From NCBI GenBank assembly GCA_035555675.1, contig DATMGH010000023.1, positions 21,282-85,281 of the forward strand: a stretch of 64,000 nt of DNA, read 5' to 3'. Each line of letters starts with the position of its first letter. Positions within the stretch are counted from its first letter, which is position 1. Origin of the DNA: Solirubrobacter sp035555675 (lineage in GTDB: Bacteria; Actinomycetota; Thermoleophilia; Solirubrobacterales; Solirubrobacteraceae). Below the pieces are notes generated by a model. The model had not been told where the DNA came from. It saw only the letters and a program-made list of their open reading frames with translations, and did not search any database. Below, one piece after another: positions 31,751 to 40,852 of the stretch. Both the position numbers and the translations under genes were made by a program.

Positions 31751-31921
31751 ATGCGGATGGTGGAGTGCAACGTCTGCGGCGAGCCGGTGTCGGCCGTCGA
31801 CGACGAGGAGCTGGTAGGCCGGCTGCGGGACCACCTGGTCGAGGAGCACGACGCGGAGCCGGACGATGACGAGCTGCACGTGACCGTCGACCGCGAGGCG
31901 TACGACGCGGCGGACTCCTAG
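31751..31921 (+). CDS. Small acidic CxxC/HxxxxH protein (DUF1059-like)
   Basis: A 56-residue protein beginning MRMVECNVCGEPVSAVDDEE. It has a CNVC pair followed by LRDHLVEEHDAEPDDDEL, so C2H2-type zinc binding (C-x2-C ... H-x4-H) is likely. This resembles the DUF1059 family of small actinobacterial proteins, whose function is unknown. It starts 14 bp after rpiB and is probably the last gene of the operon. GC-rich direct repeats follow its stop. Confidence 0.75.
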   Translation: MRMVECNVCGEPVSAVDDEELVGRLRDHLVEEHDAEPDDDELHVTVDREAYDAADS

Positions 31922-31935
31922 GCGCGGCGCCCCGG

Positions 31936-31987
31936 CGCCGCCGCTCGCGGGCGCGCCGCCCCGCCGCCGCTCGCGGGCGCGCCGCCC
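31936..31987. repeat. Two perfect tandem copies of a 26 bp GC-rich unit
   Basis: Copies at 31936-31961 and 31962-31987 are identical; the unit begins CGCCGCCGCTCGCGG and ends GCGCGCCGCCC. They lie just after the end of the pentose-phosphate operon, where they may act as a structured 3' end. Confidence 0.65.
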
Positions 31988-31998
31988 GGAGACGCATC

Positions 31999-32041
31999 GA
32001 GTGGTCACTTATGGACGCATACGGTCCGTTCGCGACCACTC
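31999..32041. promoter_or_regulatory. Inverted repeat upstream of the GNAT gene
   Basis: GAGTGGTC (31999-32006) pairs with GACCACTC (32034-32041); inside, GGAC (32013-32016) pairs with GTCC (32024-32027). The site ends 29 bp before the TAGCAT hexamer (32070-32075) that precedes the GTG start by 7 nt. It may be an operator or a DNA cruciform. Confidence 0.4.
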
Positions 32042-32082
32042 GCGGCGTCAGTCCGGCGATCCGCGCGTCTAGCATCGTGCGG

Positions 32083-32796
32083 GTGACTTCCGCCGCGCCG
32101 CCTCCCGGAGCGCCCGCCCCGGGCGGCGAACGCGCGACGGCGCGCGGGGACGCCGCGGGGTCGGGCGGCGGGGCCGCGGAGGTGCGCGGCGACGCCGCGG
32201 AGCTCGTCGTGCGCGGGCCGCGGCTCGCGCTGCGCTACGCCACGCCCGCGGACGCCCCGCGGCTGCTCGAGCTCGCGTCCGACCCCCTCGTCACGCGCTT
32301 CTTCTCCTGGGGCCCGTACACCTCGATCGAGCAGCCCGATGCGTACATCGCCTCGCTGCCGGCGCGCCGCGCGGCGGGGGACCTGCTCGAGTTCGTGATC
32401 GTCGACGGTGAGGACACGCCGATCGGCGTCACCGGCCTGTCCGAGCTCGCCCGGCGCGATCGGCGCGCGACGGTCGGCTCCTGGCTCGGCCGCGCCGCCT
32501 GGGGCACGGGCGCGAACTTCGAGTCCAAGGCGATGGTCGCCGCGCTCGCGTTCGAGCACCTCGGGGTCGGGCGGCTGACCGCGTGGGCGAACACGCGCAA
32601 CGGGCGTTCGCAGCGGGCGCTCGAGCGCGTGGGGTTCCGCCGCGAGGGCGTCCTGCGCGCCTGGCACCGCCACGGCGACGAGATGCACGACGTCGTCATC
32701 TTCGCCCTCCTGCGCGCTGCCTGGGAGGACAGCGCGCTGCGCGCCGTCGCGGTCACCGTCGAGGGCGCGCCGCCGCCCGCGTTCGTGCTCGCCTGA
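32083..32796 (+). CDS. GNAT-family N-acetyltransferase (RimJ/RimL type)
   Basis: A 237-residue acetyltransferase. After a Gly/Ala-rich N-terminal segment of about 45 residues, the domain runs from VVRGPRLALRYATPADAPRL. Its acetyl-CoA-binding part is VGSWLGRAAWGTGANFESKA, then ALAFEHLGVGRLTAWANTRN and SQRALERVGFRREGVLRAWH, a close match to the RimJ/RimL pattern. Targets in the family are protein N-termini, amino acids or antibiotics. GTG 32083 is chosen for the TAGCAT hexamer 7 nt upstream; an earlier ATG would add a tail made from promoter sequence. Confidence 0.9.
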   Translation: MTSAAPPPGAPAPGGERATARGDAAGSGGGAAEVRGDAAELVVRGPRLALRYATPADAPRLLELASDPLVTRFFSWGPYTSIEQPDAYIASLPARRAAGDLLEFVIVDGEDTPIGVTGLSELARRDRRATVGSWLGRAAWGTGANFESKAMVAALAFEHLGVGRLTAWANTRNGRSQRALERVGFRREGVLRAWHRHGDEMHDVVIFALLRAAWEDSALRAVAVTVEGAPPPAFVLA

Positions 32797-32857
32797 GCCC
32801 CCTGGAGGGACGTCACGGCGGCGAGCAGCTCGCCACAGCGGGCCGCGACCGGTCACG

Positions 32858-33922
32858 CTAGCTGGAGCTCAGGCGGGCGCGCTGGGTCATCAGGACGCAC
32901 GCGAGGACCGCGAGCGCGGCGACGACCATCGGCAGCGTGACGTGCTCGCCGAGGATCAGCGCCGCCCAGGCCAGCGTGAGCACGGGCTGGGCGAGCTGGA
33001 CCTGGCCGATCCGCGCCACGCCGCCGAGCGCGAGCCCGTGGTACCAGGCGAAGAACCCCAGGAACATCGAGATCACGGACAGGTAGGCGAACCCGAGCCA
33101 CGCGTCCGCCCCGGCGTGGACGCCGCCGCGCATGGCGAGGGCGACCGGTACGGCGAGCACCGGCGCGGCGAGCAGCAGCGCCCAGCAGATCACCTGCCAG
33201 CCGCCGTACGTGCGCGCGAGCGCGCCGCCCTCGGCGTACCCGAGCGCGGCCAGCGCCACGGCGGCGAGCACGAGCAGATCGGCGCCGGCGAGCCCGCGGA
33301 CGCCCTGCGTGGCGGCGAACGCGAGCACGGCGGCGAGGCCCGCGGCCGCGGCGCCCCAGAACGCGGGCGGCGGCCGCTCGCCGGCGCGTGCGACCGCGCA
33401 GGCGGCGGTCGCCGCGGGGATCAGACCGACGATCACGCTGGCGTGCGCGGAGCTGAGGTGCCGGACCGCGAGCGAGCTCATGAGCGGGAACCCGACCACG
33501 ACCCCGAGCGCGACGATCGCGAACCGCGGCAGATCGGCGCGCGCCGGGACGCGCTCGCGGCGGGCGGCGAGCAGGAGCGCGGCGAGCGCGGCGGCGACGA
33601 GCGCGCGACCGAGGCCGACGAACGTCGCGTCGAGGTCCGCGACCGCGAGCCGCGTCGCCGGCAGCGAGAACGAGAAGCCGAGCACGCCTACCGCACCCCA
33701 CGCGACCGCGGCCCGTGGGACGCGGTGATGACGCGCGGGCGCGCCGGGCGGCGCCGCGGTGGCGTCGGCGCGGACGCGGGCGGACGGCGCCGTGCTGGTG
33801 TGCGGCGTGTCGCCGGGCGGCACCGCGCCGGCGTCGCCCGGCGGCGCCACTCCGGCGGGCGGGGTCGCCGCGCCCGCTTGCGTCATCGCCGACTCGTCAG
33901 TAGCGTTACTCAGAGTTCTCAT
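32858..33922 (-). CDS. EamA/DMT-superfamily metabolite transporter
   Basis: A 354-residue integral membrane protein with about 10 helices in two EamA repeats (VAWGAVGVLGFSFSLPATRL begins the first; ADLLVLAAVALAALGYAEGG the second). Family members export amino acids or other small metabolites. The first about 50 residues are a low-complexity Ala/Pro/Gly segment. ATG 33922 overlaps the ATG of the divergent MocR-type gene (CATG), so the two genes share start-codon bases. An in-frame ATG 36 nt downstream is an alternative. The MocR regulator next door most likely controls it. Confidence 0.88.
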   Translation of the reverse strand: MRTLSNATDESAMTQAGAATPPAGVAPPGDAGAVPPGDTPHTSTAPSARVRADATAAPPGAPARHHRVPRAAVAWGAVGVLGFSFSLPATRLAVADLDATFVGLGRALVAAALAALLLAARRERVPARADLPRFAIVALGVVVGFPLMSSLAVRHLSSAHASVIVGLIPAATAACAVARAGERPPPAFWGAAAAGLAAVLAFAATQGVRGLAGADLLVLAAVALAALGYAEGGALARTYGGWQVICWALLLAAPVLAVPVALAMRGGVHAGADAWLGFAYLSVISMFLGFFAWYHGLALGGVARIGQVQLAQPVLTLAWAALILGEHVTLPMVVAALAVLACVLMTQRARLSSS

Positions 33923-33937
33923 GCCAAACGATAACGC
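33903..33937. promoter_or_regulatory. Operator-like inverted repeat over a head-to-head start
   Basis: GCGTTA (33903-33908) and TAACGC (33932-33937) are inverted arms centred at 33920, precisely on the overlapping divergent start codons. On the minus strand TATCGT (33933-33928) could serve as the -10 for the transporter gene. A dimeric MocR protein could silence both directions from here. Confidence 0.45.
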
Positions 33938-35282
33938 AGGTTCGATCGTCACCGCCCTAGAGGCGGACGTGGCCGCCGCGGCGCCCGGCGACCGGCTGCC
34001 CTCCGTGCGCGCGCTGATGGCGCGCCACCGCGCCGGACCGGCGACCGTCCAGCGCGCGATCGCGGCGCTCGCGGCGCGCGGGCTCGTGGAGGCCAAGCCG
34101 GGCAAGGGCACGTTCGTCACGGCGCGCCCGGCGGCGGCAGCGGCGACGGCGAGCGCGCCCGACCTGTCCTGGCAGACGCTCGCGCTCGGCGCTCGCGCGA
34201 TCGACGCCGACGCGCTCGAGACGCTGCTGCGCCCGCCCGCGCCCGGCACCTACGTGCTGTCGGCGGGCTACCTCCCGGCCGAGTTACAGCCGACCACGCC
34301 GCTCGCCGCCGCGCTCACCCGCGCGGCCCGCCGCCCGGGCGCGTGGGACCGCGTGCCGCTGGAGGGCATCCACGGCCTGCGGACCCACTTCGCGGCCGCC
34401 GTGAACGCCGACCCGGGCGACGTGCTCATCTGCCCCGGCGGCCAGGCGGCGCTGGCGGCGTGCCTGCGCGGCCTGACCGCCCCCGGCTCGCCCGTGATCG
34501 TCGAGACCCCGACGTACCTCGGCGCGCTCGCGGCCGCCCGCGCGCAGGGCCTGGAGCCGGTGCCGGTCCCCGCCGACGCCCACGGCATCCGCCCCGACCT
34601 GCTCGAGGAGGCGCTCGCGCGCTCGGGCGCGCAGCTCGTCTACCTGCAGCCGCTGCTCGCGAACCCGCACGGCGCGACGCTCGCGGCCGAGCGCCGCCGG
34701 CCGGTGCTCGAGGCGGTCCGCGCCGCCGGCGCGTTCCTGATCGAGGACGACGCGTTCCGCGACCTCGCGTTCGACCCGCCGCCCGCATCGCTGTTCGAGC
34801 AGGACCCAGACGGGCGCGTCGTCCAGCTCCGCTCGCTCACCAAGCCGGCCGCGCCCGGGCTGCGGATCGGCGCGCTGATCGCCCGCGGCCCCGCGCTCGC
34901 CCGGCTGCGCGCGGCCCGCATCGTCGAGGACCTGTACGTGTCCGGCCCGCTGCAGGAGGCGGCGCTGGAGCTCGTCGGCTCCTCCGCGTGGCGCACGCAC
35001 CTCAGGCGGGTCCGCCGCGTCCTGCGCGAGCGGCGCGACGCGCTCGCCGCCGCCTGGGGCGAGCGCGTCAGCCTCCCGGGCGGCGGCTTGAACCTGTGGG
35101 TGCGGGTCCCGTCCGACGATCGCGAGCTCGCGCTGCGCGCGGCGGCCGCCGGCGTGATCGTCTCGCCCGGCCATCCGTTCTTCGTCGCCGAGCCGCCGGG
35201 CCGGTTCCTGCGGCTGACGTTCGCGGCCGAGCCGCCGGACCGCCTCGCCCAGGCGGTCGCGCGCCTGCGCGCCATCATGTGA
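33921..35282 (+). CDS. MocR-type GntR regulator with aminotransferase domain
   Basis: A 453-residue fusion. Residues about 5-70 are a GntR HTH (GDRLPSVRALMARHRAGPAT, then ARGLVEAKPGKGTFVTARP). Residues about 90-450 are a fold-type I aminotransferase domain (PGGQAALAACLRGL, IVETPTYLGALAAARAQG, YLQPLLANPHGATLAA, FLIEDDAFRDLAF, and QLRSLTKPAAPGLRIGALIA with the PLP lysine in SLTKP). Such proteins sense PLP or amino acids and control transport or vitamin B6 genes. The divergent EamA transporter is the obvious target. Confidence 0.94.
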   Translation: MPNDNAGSIVTALEADVAAAAPGDRLPSVRALMARHRAGPATVQRAIAALAARGLVEAKPGKGTFVTARPAAAAATASAPDLSWQTLALGARAIDADALETLLRPPAPGTYVLSAGYLPAELQPTTPLAAALTRAARRPGAWDRVPLEGIHGLRTHFAAAVNADPGDVLICPGGQAALAACLRGLTAPGSPVIVETPTYLGALAAARAQGLEPVPVPADAHGIRPDLLEEALARSGAQLVYLQPLLANPHGATLAAERRRPVLEAVRAAGAFLIEDDAFRDLAFDPPPASLFEQDPDGRVVQLRSLTKPAAPGLRIGALIARGPALARLRAARIVEDLYVSGPLQEAALELVGSSAWRTHLRRVRRVLRERRDALAAAWGERVSLPGGGLNLWVRVPSDDRELALRAAAAGVIVSPGHPFFVAEPPGRFLRLTFAAEPPDRLAQAVARLRAIM

Positions 35283-35285
35283 GTG

Positions 35286-35687
35286 ATGCCCGACGAGCCG
35301 AAGCGGGACGTGATCCGCGCGCGCGACACCGCGCCCGACCCGGAGCTCGACGACCGCTCGTGGTCGTCGCGCCGGAACGTCCCCGAGCGGTCAGCCCGCG
35401 CCGACCTCGTCCCGTACATGGCGCTGCCCGCCGAGACCGGGCCGACCTGGGCGCCGGACCAGCTCTCGATCTGGCCGGTCGAGGGCGGCCGCTTCGGCAT
35501 CGACGCCCGCTACCAGGGCGAGAGCGGCGCGGCCCGGGCGGCCCAGCAGCGTGCCCGGCTCGAGCGCGTGAACGTCCACGCGACGGTCCGCGAGGAGGAC
35601 GAGGGCGGCGCGACGCTGCGGCTCGGCCCCCTCGCGCACCAGGCCGCCTGGGTCGCGATCGAGGCGTTCCTCGGCAAGCCGCTCTGA
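35286..35687 (+). CDS. Hypothetical acidic protein
   Basis: A 133-residue soluble protein that I do not recognise. The N-terminal half is charged and likely disordered (PDEPKRDVIRARDTAPDPE). The C-terminal half looks folded (SIWPVEGGRFGIDARYQGES and LAHQAAWVAIEAFLGKPL). There is no signal peptide or membrane segment. It begins immediately after the MocR stop, with GTG 35283 directly before the chosen ATG, so translational coupling with the regulator is probable. Confidence 0.7.
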   Translation: MPDEPKRDVIRARDTAPDPELDDRSWSSRRNVPERSARADLVPYMALPAETGPTWAPDQLSIWPVEGGRFGIDARYQGESGAARAAQQRARLERVNVHATVREEDEGGATLRLGPLAHQAAWVAIEAFLGKPL

Positions 35688-35709
35688 GGCTCGCCGAGGC
35701 GCCCGCCCG

Positions 35710-35937
35710 CTACGCGTCGTCGTCGCGCCGGGTCTCGCCGCTGACCAGCGCCGTCATCAGCCCGAGCGCGCCGCCGATCACCAGCGGCGCCCAGCGCCCC
35801 GGAACGCCCGCGAAGTGCGCGATCAGCACGATCACGCCCGCCACCGCGAGCGTCGCAACCAGCTGCGCCCATCCCGGCAAAGCCGCGATGCGCAGCGAAC
35901 GACCGATGTGTGCCCGACCGTGAACGCCTGCTGCCAT
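35710..35937 (-). CDS. Small two-helix membrane protein
   Basis: A 75-residue protein with two hydrophobic helices (WAQLVATLAVAGVIVLIAHF and WAPLVIGGALGLMTALV) joined by a short GVPGR turn; both ends are charged. The ATG is set by an AGGAGAGGG Shine-Dalgarno directly upstream. The function is unknown. It ends 22 bp from the convergent hypothetical gene. Confidence 0.72.
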   Translation of the reverse strand: MAAGVHGRAHIGRSLRIAALPGWAQLVATLAVAGVIVLIAHFAGVPGRWAPLVIGGALGLMTALVSGETRRDDDA

Positions 35938-36028
35938 CCCTCTCCTGACAGTCGACCGAGTGTGCCGGCGGCCCACGCCGGCGTGTTCGGACGCTGACCT
36001 TAGCGTGCGTAGCGGACCACGTGCAATG

Positions 36029-36846
36029 TCACCCCTCGCGGCGGGCTTCCCAGGAGAAGCCGCGAACCGCGAGCACGCCGCCGACCACGCCCCAGCAGGC
36101 GAGCACGAGCAGCGCGACCCAGTGCGCGCCGACGCCCTCGCCGTCCACGATCGCGCCCGACAACCCGTTGACCAGATGCGTCAGCGGCAGCGCCTGGGCG
36201 ACGTCCCGGATCACGTTCGGGGCCTGCTCGGTGTCGTAGAAGACGCCCGCGATCAGGATCTGCGGCAGGAAGATCGCGTTGACGTACGCGGGCGCGGACT
36301 CGGGGTTCGGGATCGCGTGCGAGAGCGCCACCCCGAGCAGCGCGAAGCTGACCACGCCCGCGCACACGAACACGGCCAGCGAGAGCCAGTCCCCGGGCCA
36401 GGCGACGCCGAATACGAGGTTGCCGACGACGAGCACGATCCCCACCTGCAGCAGCGCGTTCGCGGTCGCGTTCGCGGCCAGCCCGGCGACGTAGGAGGAC
36501 GTCGGCAGCGGCGTGCCCCGCAGGCGCTTGAGGATGCCGCGCTCGCGCAGCGTCGTGAGGTTGTAGGCCAGCGACGTGAACGTCGCCGACATCACGCTCA
36601 TCCCGGCGATCCCCGGGACGATCACGTCGAGGTCCTCGTCGCGGCCGGCGAACACGGCGCCGAAGATCGCCAGCAGCCCGAGCGGCAGCACCACGCCGAA
36701 GAACGCGGCGCTCGGGTTGCGCCAGAACATCCGGCGCTCGAGGCGGTACTGGCGCCAGGCGAGACGTGCCGAGGACACGCCGGTCGCACCGCGGGAGCGA
36801 GCCGCCAGGCGAGGTCCCGCCGAAGCATGCGAGGGCTCAACCCGAG

Positions 36847-36850
<4 letters not shown>
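36029..36850 (-). CDS. ABC-2 type transporter permease
   Basis: A 273-residue membrane protein with six helices, the normal ABC-2 topology. It opens LAWRQYRLERRMFWRNPSAA, the amphipathic interface helix, followed by FFGVVLPLGLLAIFGAVFAG. The family loop RGTPLPTSSYVAGLAANATA and the late FLPQILIAGVFYDTEQAPN and LPLTHLVNGLSGAI are characteristic. It forms an exporter with the ATPase encoded upstream, whose stop overlaps its start by 4 nt. Related systems export antibiotics or polysaccharides; no biosynthetic genes are nearby to suggest cargo. Confidence 0.93.
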
Positions 36851-37698
<848 letters not shown>

Positions 37699-37722
37699 CA
37701 TGGCAACATCGCCGCGCAGCGA

Positions 37723-38616
37723 ATGCGCTGCGCCTGCATCGACATCGGAACGAACACCACCCGCGTCCTGGTCGCGGACGCGCGCGACGGCGTCCTGACC
37801 GAAGTGCTGGTGCGGCGCGCGTTCACGCGCCTCGGCCGCGACCTGGCGCCGGGCGGGCTGATCCCGGCCGACCGGATCGAGCTGGCGGCGCGCGTGGTCG
37901 CCGAGCAGCACGCGCTCGCGGCGGCCGCCGGGGCGGGCGAGATCCGGGCGGTGGCGACCGCGGCGATCCGCCGCGCCGGCAACCGCGACGCGTTCGTCAC
38001 CGCGCTGCGCGAGCGCGCCGGGGTGGAGGTGCGGATCCTCGATGGGTCAGAGGAGGCGCGGCTGGCGTTCCTCGGCGCCACGCGGACGCTCGGCCGCACG
38101 CTGCCGGGCCGGGTCGCCGTGGTCGACGTCGGCGGCGGGTCGACGGAGATCGCGGTCGGGAGCGTCGCGCGCGGCGTCGAGTGGTCGACCTCGCTGCCGC
38201 TCGGCTCCAGCGTCCTCGCCGACGCCTACCTGCACGGCGACCCGCCGTCGCCGGTGGAGATCGCGGCCGTGCGCGCGCACGCCCGCGACGTGCTGCGCGG
38301 CGTCGACCCCGGGCCGGTCGACAGCGCGGTCGCCGTCGGCGGCAGCGCGGCGACGCTGCGCCGGCTGGTCGGCCCGACGCTCGACGCGGACAGCCTCGCG
38401 CACGCGCTCGGGGTGCTCGCCAGCGGGACGGCGGCGGACGTCGCGTTCCGGTTCGACCTCGACGTGGACCGGGTCCGGCTGATGCCCGCGGGCCTGCTCG
38501 CGCTCGACGCCGCCGCGGCGGCGCTCGGCCGGCCGCTGGAGATCGGCTGCGGCGGCCTGCGAGAGGGCGTGCTGCTTGACATTTCGTTCACGACTTCGCG
38601 CCGGAAACTGCGATGA
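37723..38616 (+). CDS. ppx: Ppx/GppA-type exopolyphosphatase
   Basis: A 297-residue ASKHA-fold phosphatase that removes phosphate from polyphosphate ends or from pppGpp. P-loop 1 is MRCACIDIGTNTTRVLVADA, the second glycine motif is VAVVDVGGGSTEIAVGS, and AIRRAGNRDAFVTALRERAG with ILDGSEEARLAFLGA carries the catalytic glutamate. It has only the two N-terminal domains, as in the short actinobacterial Ppx proteins. ppk begins 10 bp after its stop, so making and breaking of polyphosphate is encoded as one unit. Confidence 0.93.
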   Translation: MRCACIDIGTNTTRVLVADARDGVLTEVLVRRAFTRLGRDLAPGGLIPADRIELAARVVAEQHALAAAAGAGEIRAVATAAIRRAGNRDAFVTALRERAGVEVRILDGSEEARLAFLGATRTLGRTLPGRVAVVDVGGGSTEIAVGSVARGVEWSTSLPLGSSVLADAYLHGDPPSPVEIAAVRAHARDVLRGVDPGPVDSAVAVGGSAATLRRLVGPTLDADSLAHALGVLASGTAADVAFRFDLDVDRVRLMPAGLLALDAAAAALGRPLEIGCGGLREGVLLDISFTTSRRKLR

Positions 38617-38626
38617 TTCGGACGCC

Positions 38627-40747
38627 GTGACAGACGCCACCAGCGCGACCGAGACGGTCGCCGCGCCGGACCTCTCCGATCCCGCGCTCTACTACAACCG
38701 CGAGCTCAGCTGGATGCAGTTCAACGAACGCGTGCTCGAGCTCGCCGAGGACGCGTCCGTCCCGCTGCTGGAGCGCGTGAAGTTCTGCGCGATCTACTCG
38801 TCGAACCTGGACGAGTTCTTCATGGTGCGCGTCGCCGGCCTGCTGGACCAGATCGAGGCCGGCATCGACAAGCCGCTGCACGACGGCCGCACGCCGACGC
38901 AGACGATCGAGGAGATCCGGAGGATGGTCCGCGAGCACGCGGCCCGCCAGTCGCGCACGCTCAACCACGACCTGCGACCGGCGCTGGCCGAGCACGGGAT
39001 CCGGATCGTCCGCTACGCCGACGTCGACCGGCGCGACCGCAAGGGGCTCGACGAGCGCTTCCGGCGCCAGATCTTCCCGGTCCTGACGCCGCTGGCGGTC
39101 GGGCTGGGGCGGCCGTTCCCGTACATCTCGAACCTGTCGCTGTCGCTCGGCGTGATGGTGCGCGACCCGATCACGGACATGCAGACGTTCGCCCGCGTGA
39201 AGGTGCCGAAGGAGATGCTGCCGCGGTTCGTCCCGGTCGGGGACGGCAGGACGTTCGTGCCGCTGGAGGACGTGATCGCGGACAACCTGGACGCGCTGTT
39301 CCCGGGCATGGAGATCCTGGACCGCCACGTCTTCCGGGTCACCCGCGACGCGGACTTCAGCGTGTCCGACGACGCCGATGACCTCCTGCAGGCGGTCGAG
39401 GAGGAGCTGCGGGCGCGGCGGTTCGGCGAGGCCGTGCGGGTCGAGGTCGGCTCCGGGATGAGCGAGACGATGCTCGACCAGATCACGCGCGCGCTCGAGA
39501 TCGACCCCGAGGACGTGTTCGAGGTCGACGGGCTGCTCGACCTCAACGACCTGTGGGACATCGTGAAGATCCCCGGGCACGCCGAGCTGCGCGATCCGCC
39601 GTGGCAGCCGGTCACGCAGCCGCGGCTGCAGCCCGACGAGGACGAGCAGCCGGACGTCCTGGCCGCCATGCGCAAGCGGGACATCCTGCTGCACCACCCC
39701 TACGACTCGTTCGTGACGTCGGTCGAGCGGTTCGTCGAGCAGGCGGTCAACGATCCGGACGTCCTGGCGATCAAGCAGACCGTGTACCGCACGAGCGACG
39801 ACTCGCCGCTGGTGCCGGCGCTGATCCGGGCCGCCGAGGCGGGCAAGCAGGCGGTCTGCCTGGTCGAGGTGAAGGCGCGCTTCGACGAGCGCGCGAACAT
39901 CCAGTGGGGGCGCGCGCTGGAGGAGGCGGGCGTGCACGTGGTCTACGGGCTGCCGGCCCTGAAGACGCACGCCAAGTGCATCCTGGTGGTGCGGCGCGAG
40001 GGCACCGGCGTCCGCCACTACCTGCACATCGGCACGGGCAACTACAACGCCAAGACCGCGCGGCTGTACACGGACTTCGGCCTGTTCACGTGCGACGACG
40101 AGATCGGCGCCGACGTCGCGGACATGTTCAACTTCCTGACCGGGTTCGCGCGGCCGCGCTCCTACCGGCGGGTGCTGGTCGCGCCGGCGCACCTGCGCAA
40201 CGGGATCATCGAGGAGATCGAGCGGACGGTCGCCATGGCGCGCGAGGGCCGGCCCACGCGGATCCGCATGAAGATGAACTCGCTGGTCGACCGCGAGTGC
40301 ATCCAGGCGCTCTACCGGGCGTCGCAGGCGGGCGTGCCGATCGAGATCAACGTGCGCGGGATCTGCTGCCTGAAGCCGGGCGTGCCGGGCGTCTCCGAGC
40401 GCGTCCGGGTCGTGTCGGTGGTCGGGCGGTTCCTCGAGCACTCGCGGATCTACGCGTTCGAGCGCGACGGCGAGAACACGGTCTACATCGGCTCGGCGGA
40501 CCTGATGCCGCGCAACCTGGACACGCGCGTCGAGCTGGTGACGCCGATCCGGGACGAGACCCTGCGCGCGGACCTCTTGGACACGCTCGACCGCTGCTTC
40601 GCGGACAACACGAACGCGTGGGAGCTGGACGCGCAGGGCGCGTGGACGCGCCGGACGCCGGGCGACGGCGAGCCGCGGTCGGTGCAGCGCGAGCTGATGG
40701 CCGCGCACGCGGCGGCGGCGGCCGAGTCGGGCGCGACGTCCTCGTAG
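38627..40747 (+). CDS. ppk1: Polyphosphate kinase 1
   Basis: A 706-residue enzyme that reversibly transfers the gamma phosphate of ATP to polyphosphate. The N domain starts YYNRELSWMQFNERVLELAE; the head and C1/C2 catalytic domains carry FARVKVPKEMLPRFVPVG, LAIKQTVYRTSDDSPLVPAL, LPALKTHAKCILVVRREG (with the phospho-accepting His in KTHAK), HYLHIGTGNYNAKTARLYTD and RVVSVVGRFLEHSRIYAFE. It is full length. The GTG start gives VTDATSATETV before the conserved N domain. It probably shares a transcript with ppx. Confidence 0.97.
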   Translation: MTDATSATETVAAPDLSDPALYYNRELSWMQFNERVLELAEDASVPLLERVKFCAIYSSNLDEFFMVRVAGLLDQIEAGIDKPLHDGRTPTQTIEEIRRMVREHAARQSRTLNHDLRPALAEHGIRIVRYADVDRRDRKGLDERFRRQIFPVLTPLAVGLGRPFPYISNLSLSLGVMVRDPITDMQTFARVKVPKEMLPRFVPVGDGRTFVPLEDVIADNLDALFPGMEILDRHVFRVTRDADFSVSDDADDLLQAVEEELRARRFGEAVRVEVGSGMSETMLDQITRALEIDPEDVFEVDGLLDLNDLWDIVKIPGHAELRDPPWQPVTQPRLQPDEDEQPDVLAAMRKRDILLHHPYDSFVTSVERFVEQAVNDPDVLAIKQTVYRTSDDSPLVPALIRAAEAGKQAVCLVEVKARFDERANIQWGRALEEAGVHVVYGLPALKTHAKCILVVRREGTGVRHYLHIGTGNYNAKTARLYTDFGLFTCDDEIGADVADMFNFLTGFARPRSYRRVLVAPAHLRNGIIEEIERTVAMAREGRPTRIRMKMNSLVDRECIQALYRASQAGVPIEINVRGICCLKPGVPGVSERVRVVSVVGRFLEHSRIYAFERDGENTVYIGSADLMPRNLDTRVELVTPIRDETLRADLLDTLDRCFADNTNAWELDAQGAWTRRTPGDGEPRSVQRELMAAHAAAAAESGATSS

Positions 40748-40839
40748 CGCGCCAGGGGCGCGCGGGGGCGGAAGCCGGCGCGCCAGGAGGGGCGGAGCGC
40801 GCCGGGGCGGAAAGCGGCGCGCGGGTGGGCGACGCGGCG
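40748..40839. other. GC-rich intergenic stretch after ppk1
   Basis: Contains recurring GCGCGCC/GGGGCGGA segments (for example GCGCGCCAGGGGCGCGC just after the ppk1 stop, able to form a hairpin). I see no gene in it. Confidence 0.4.
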
Positions 40840-40852
40840 TTACGCCGCGTCG
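40830..40852. terminator. Hairpin with the sigma-factor stop codon as its loop
   Basis: CGACGCGGCG (40830-40839) pairs perfectly with CGCCGCGTCG (40843-40852); the 3 nt loop TTA is the TAA stop of the minus-strand sigma-factor gene. It separates this gene from the convergent ppk1 gene. Confidence 0.55.
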
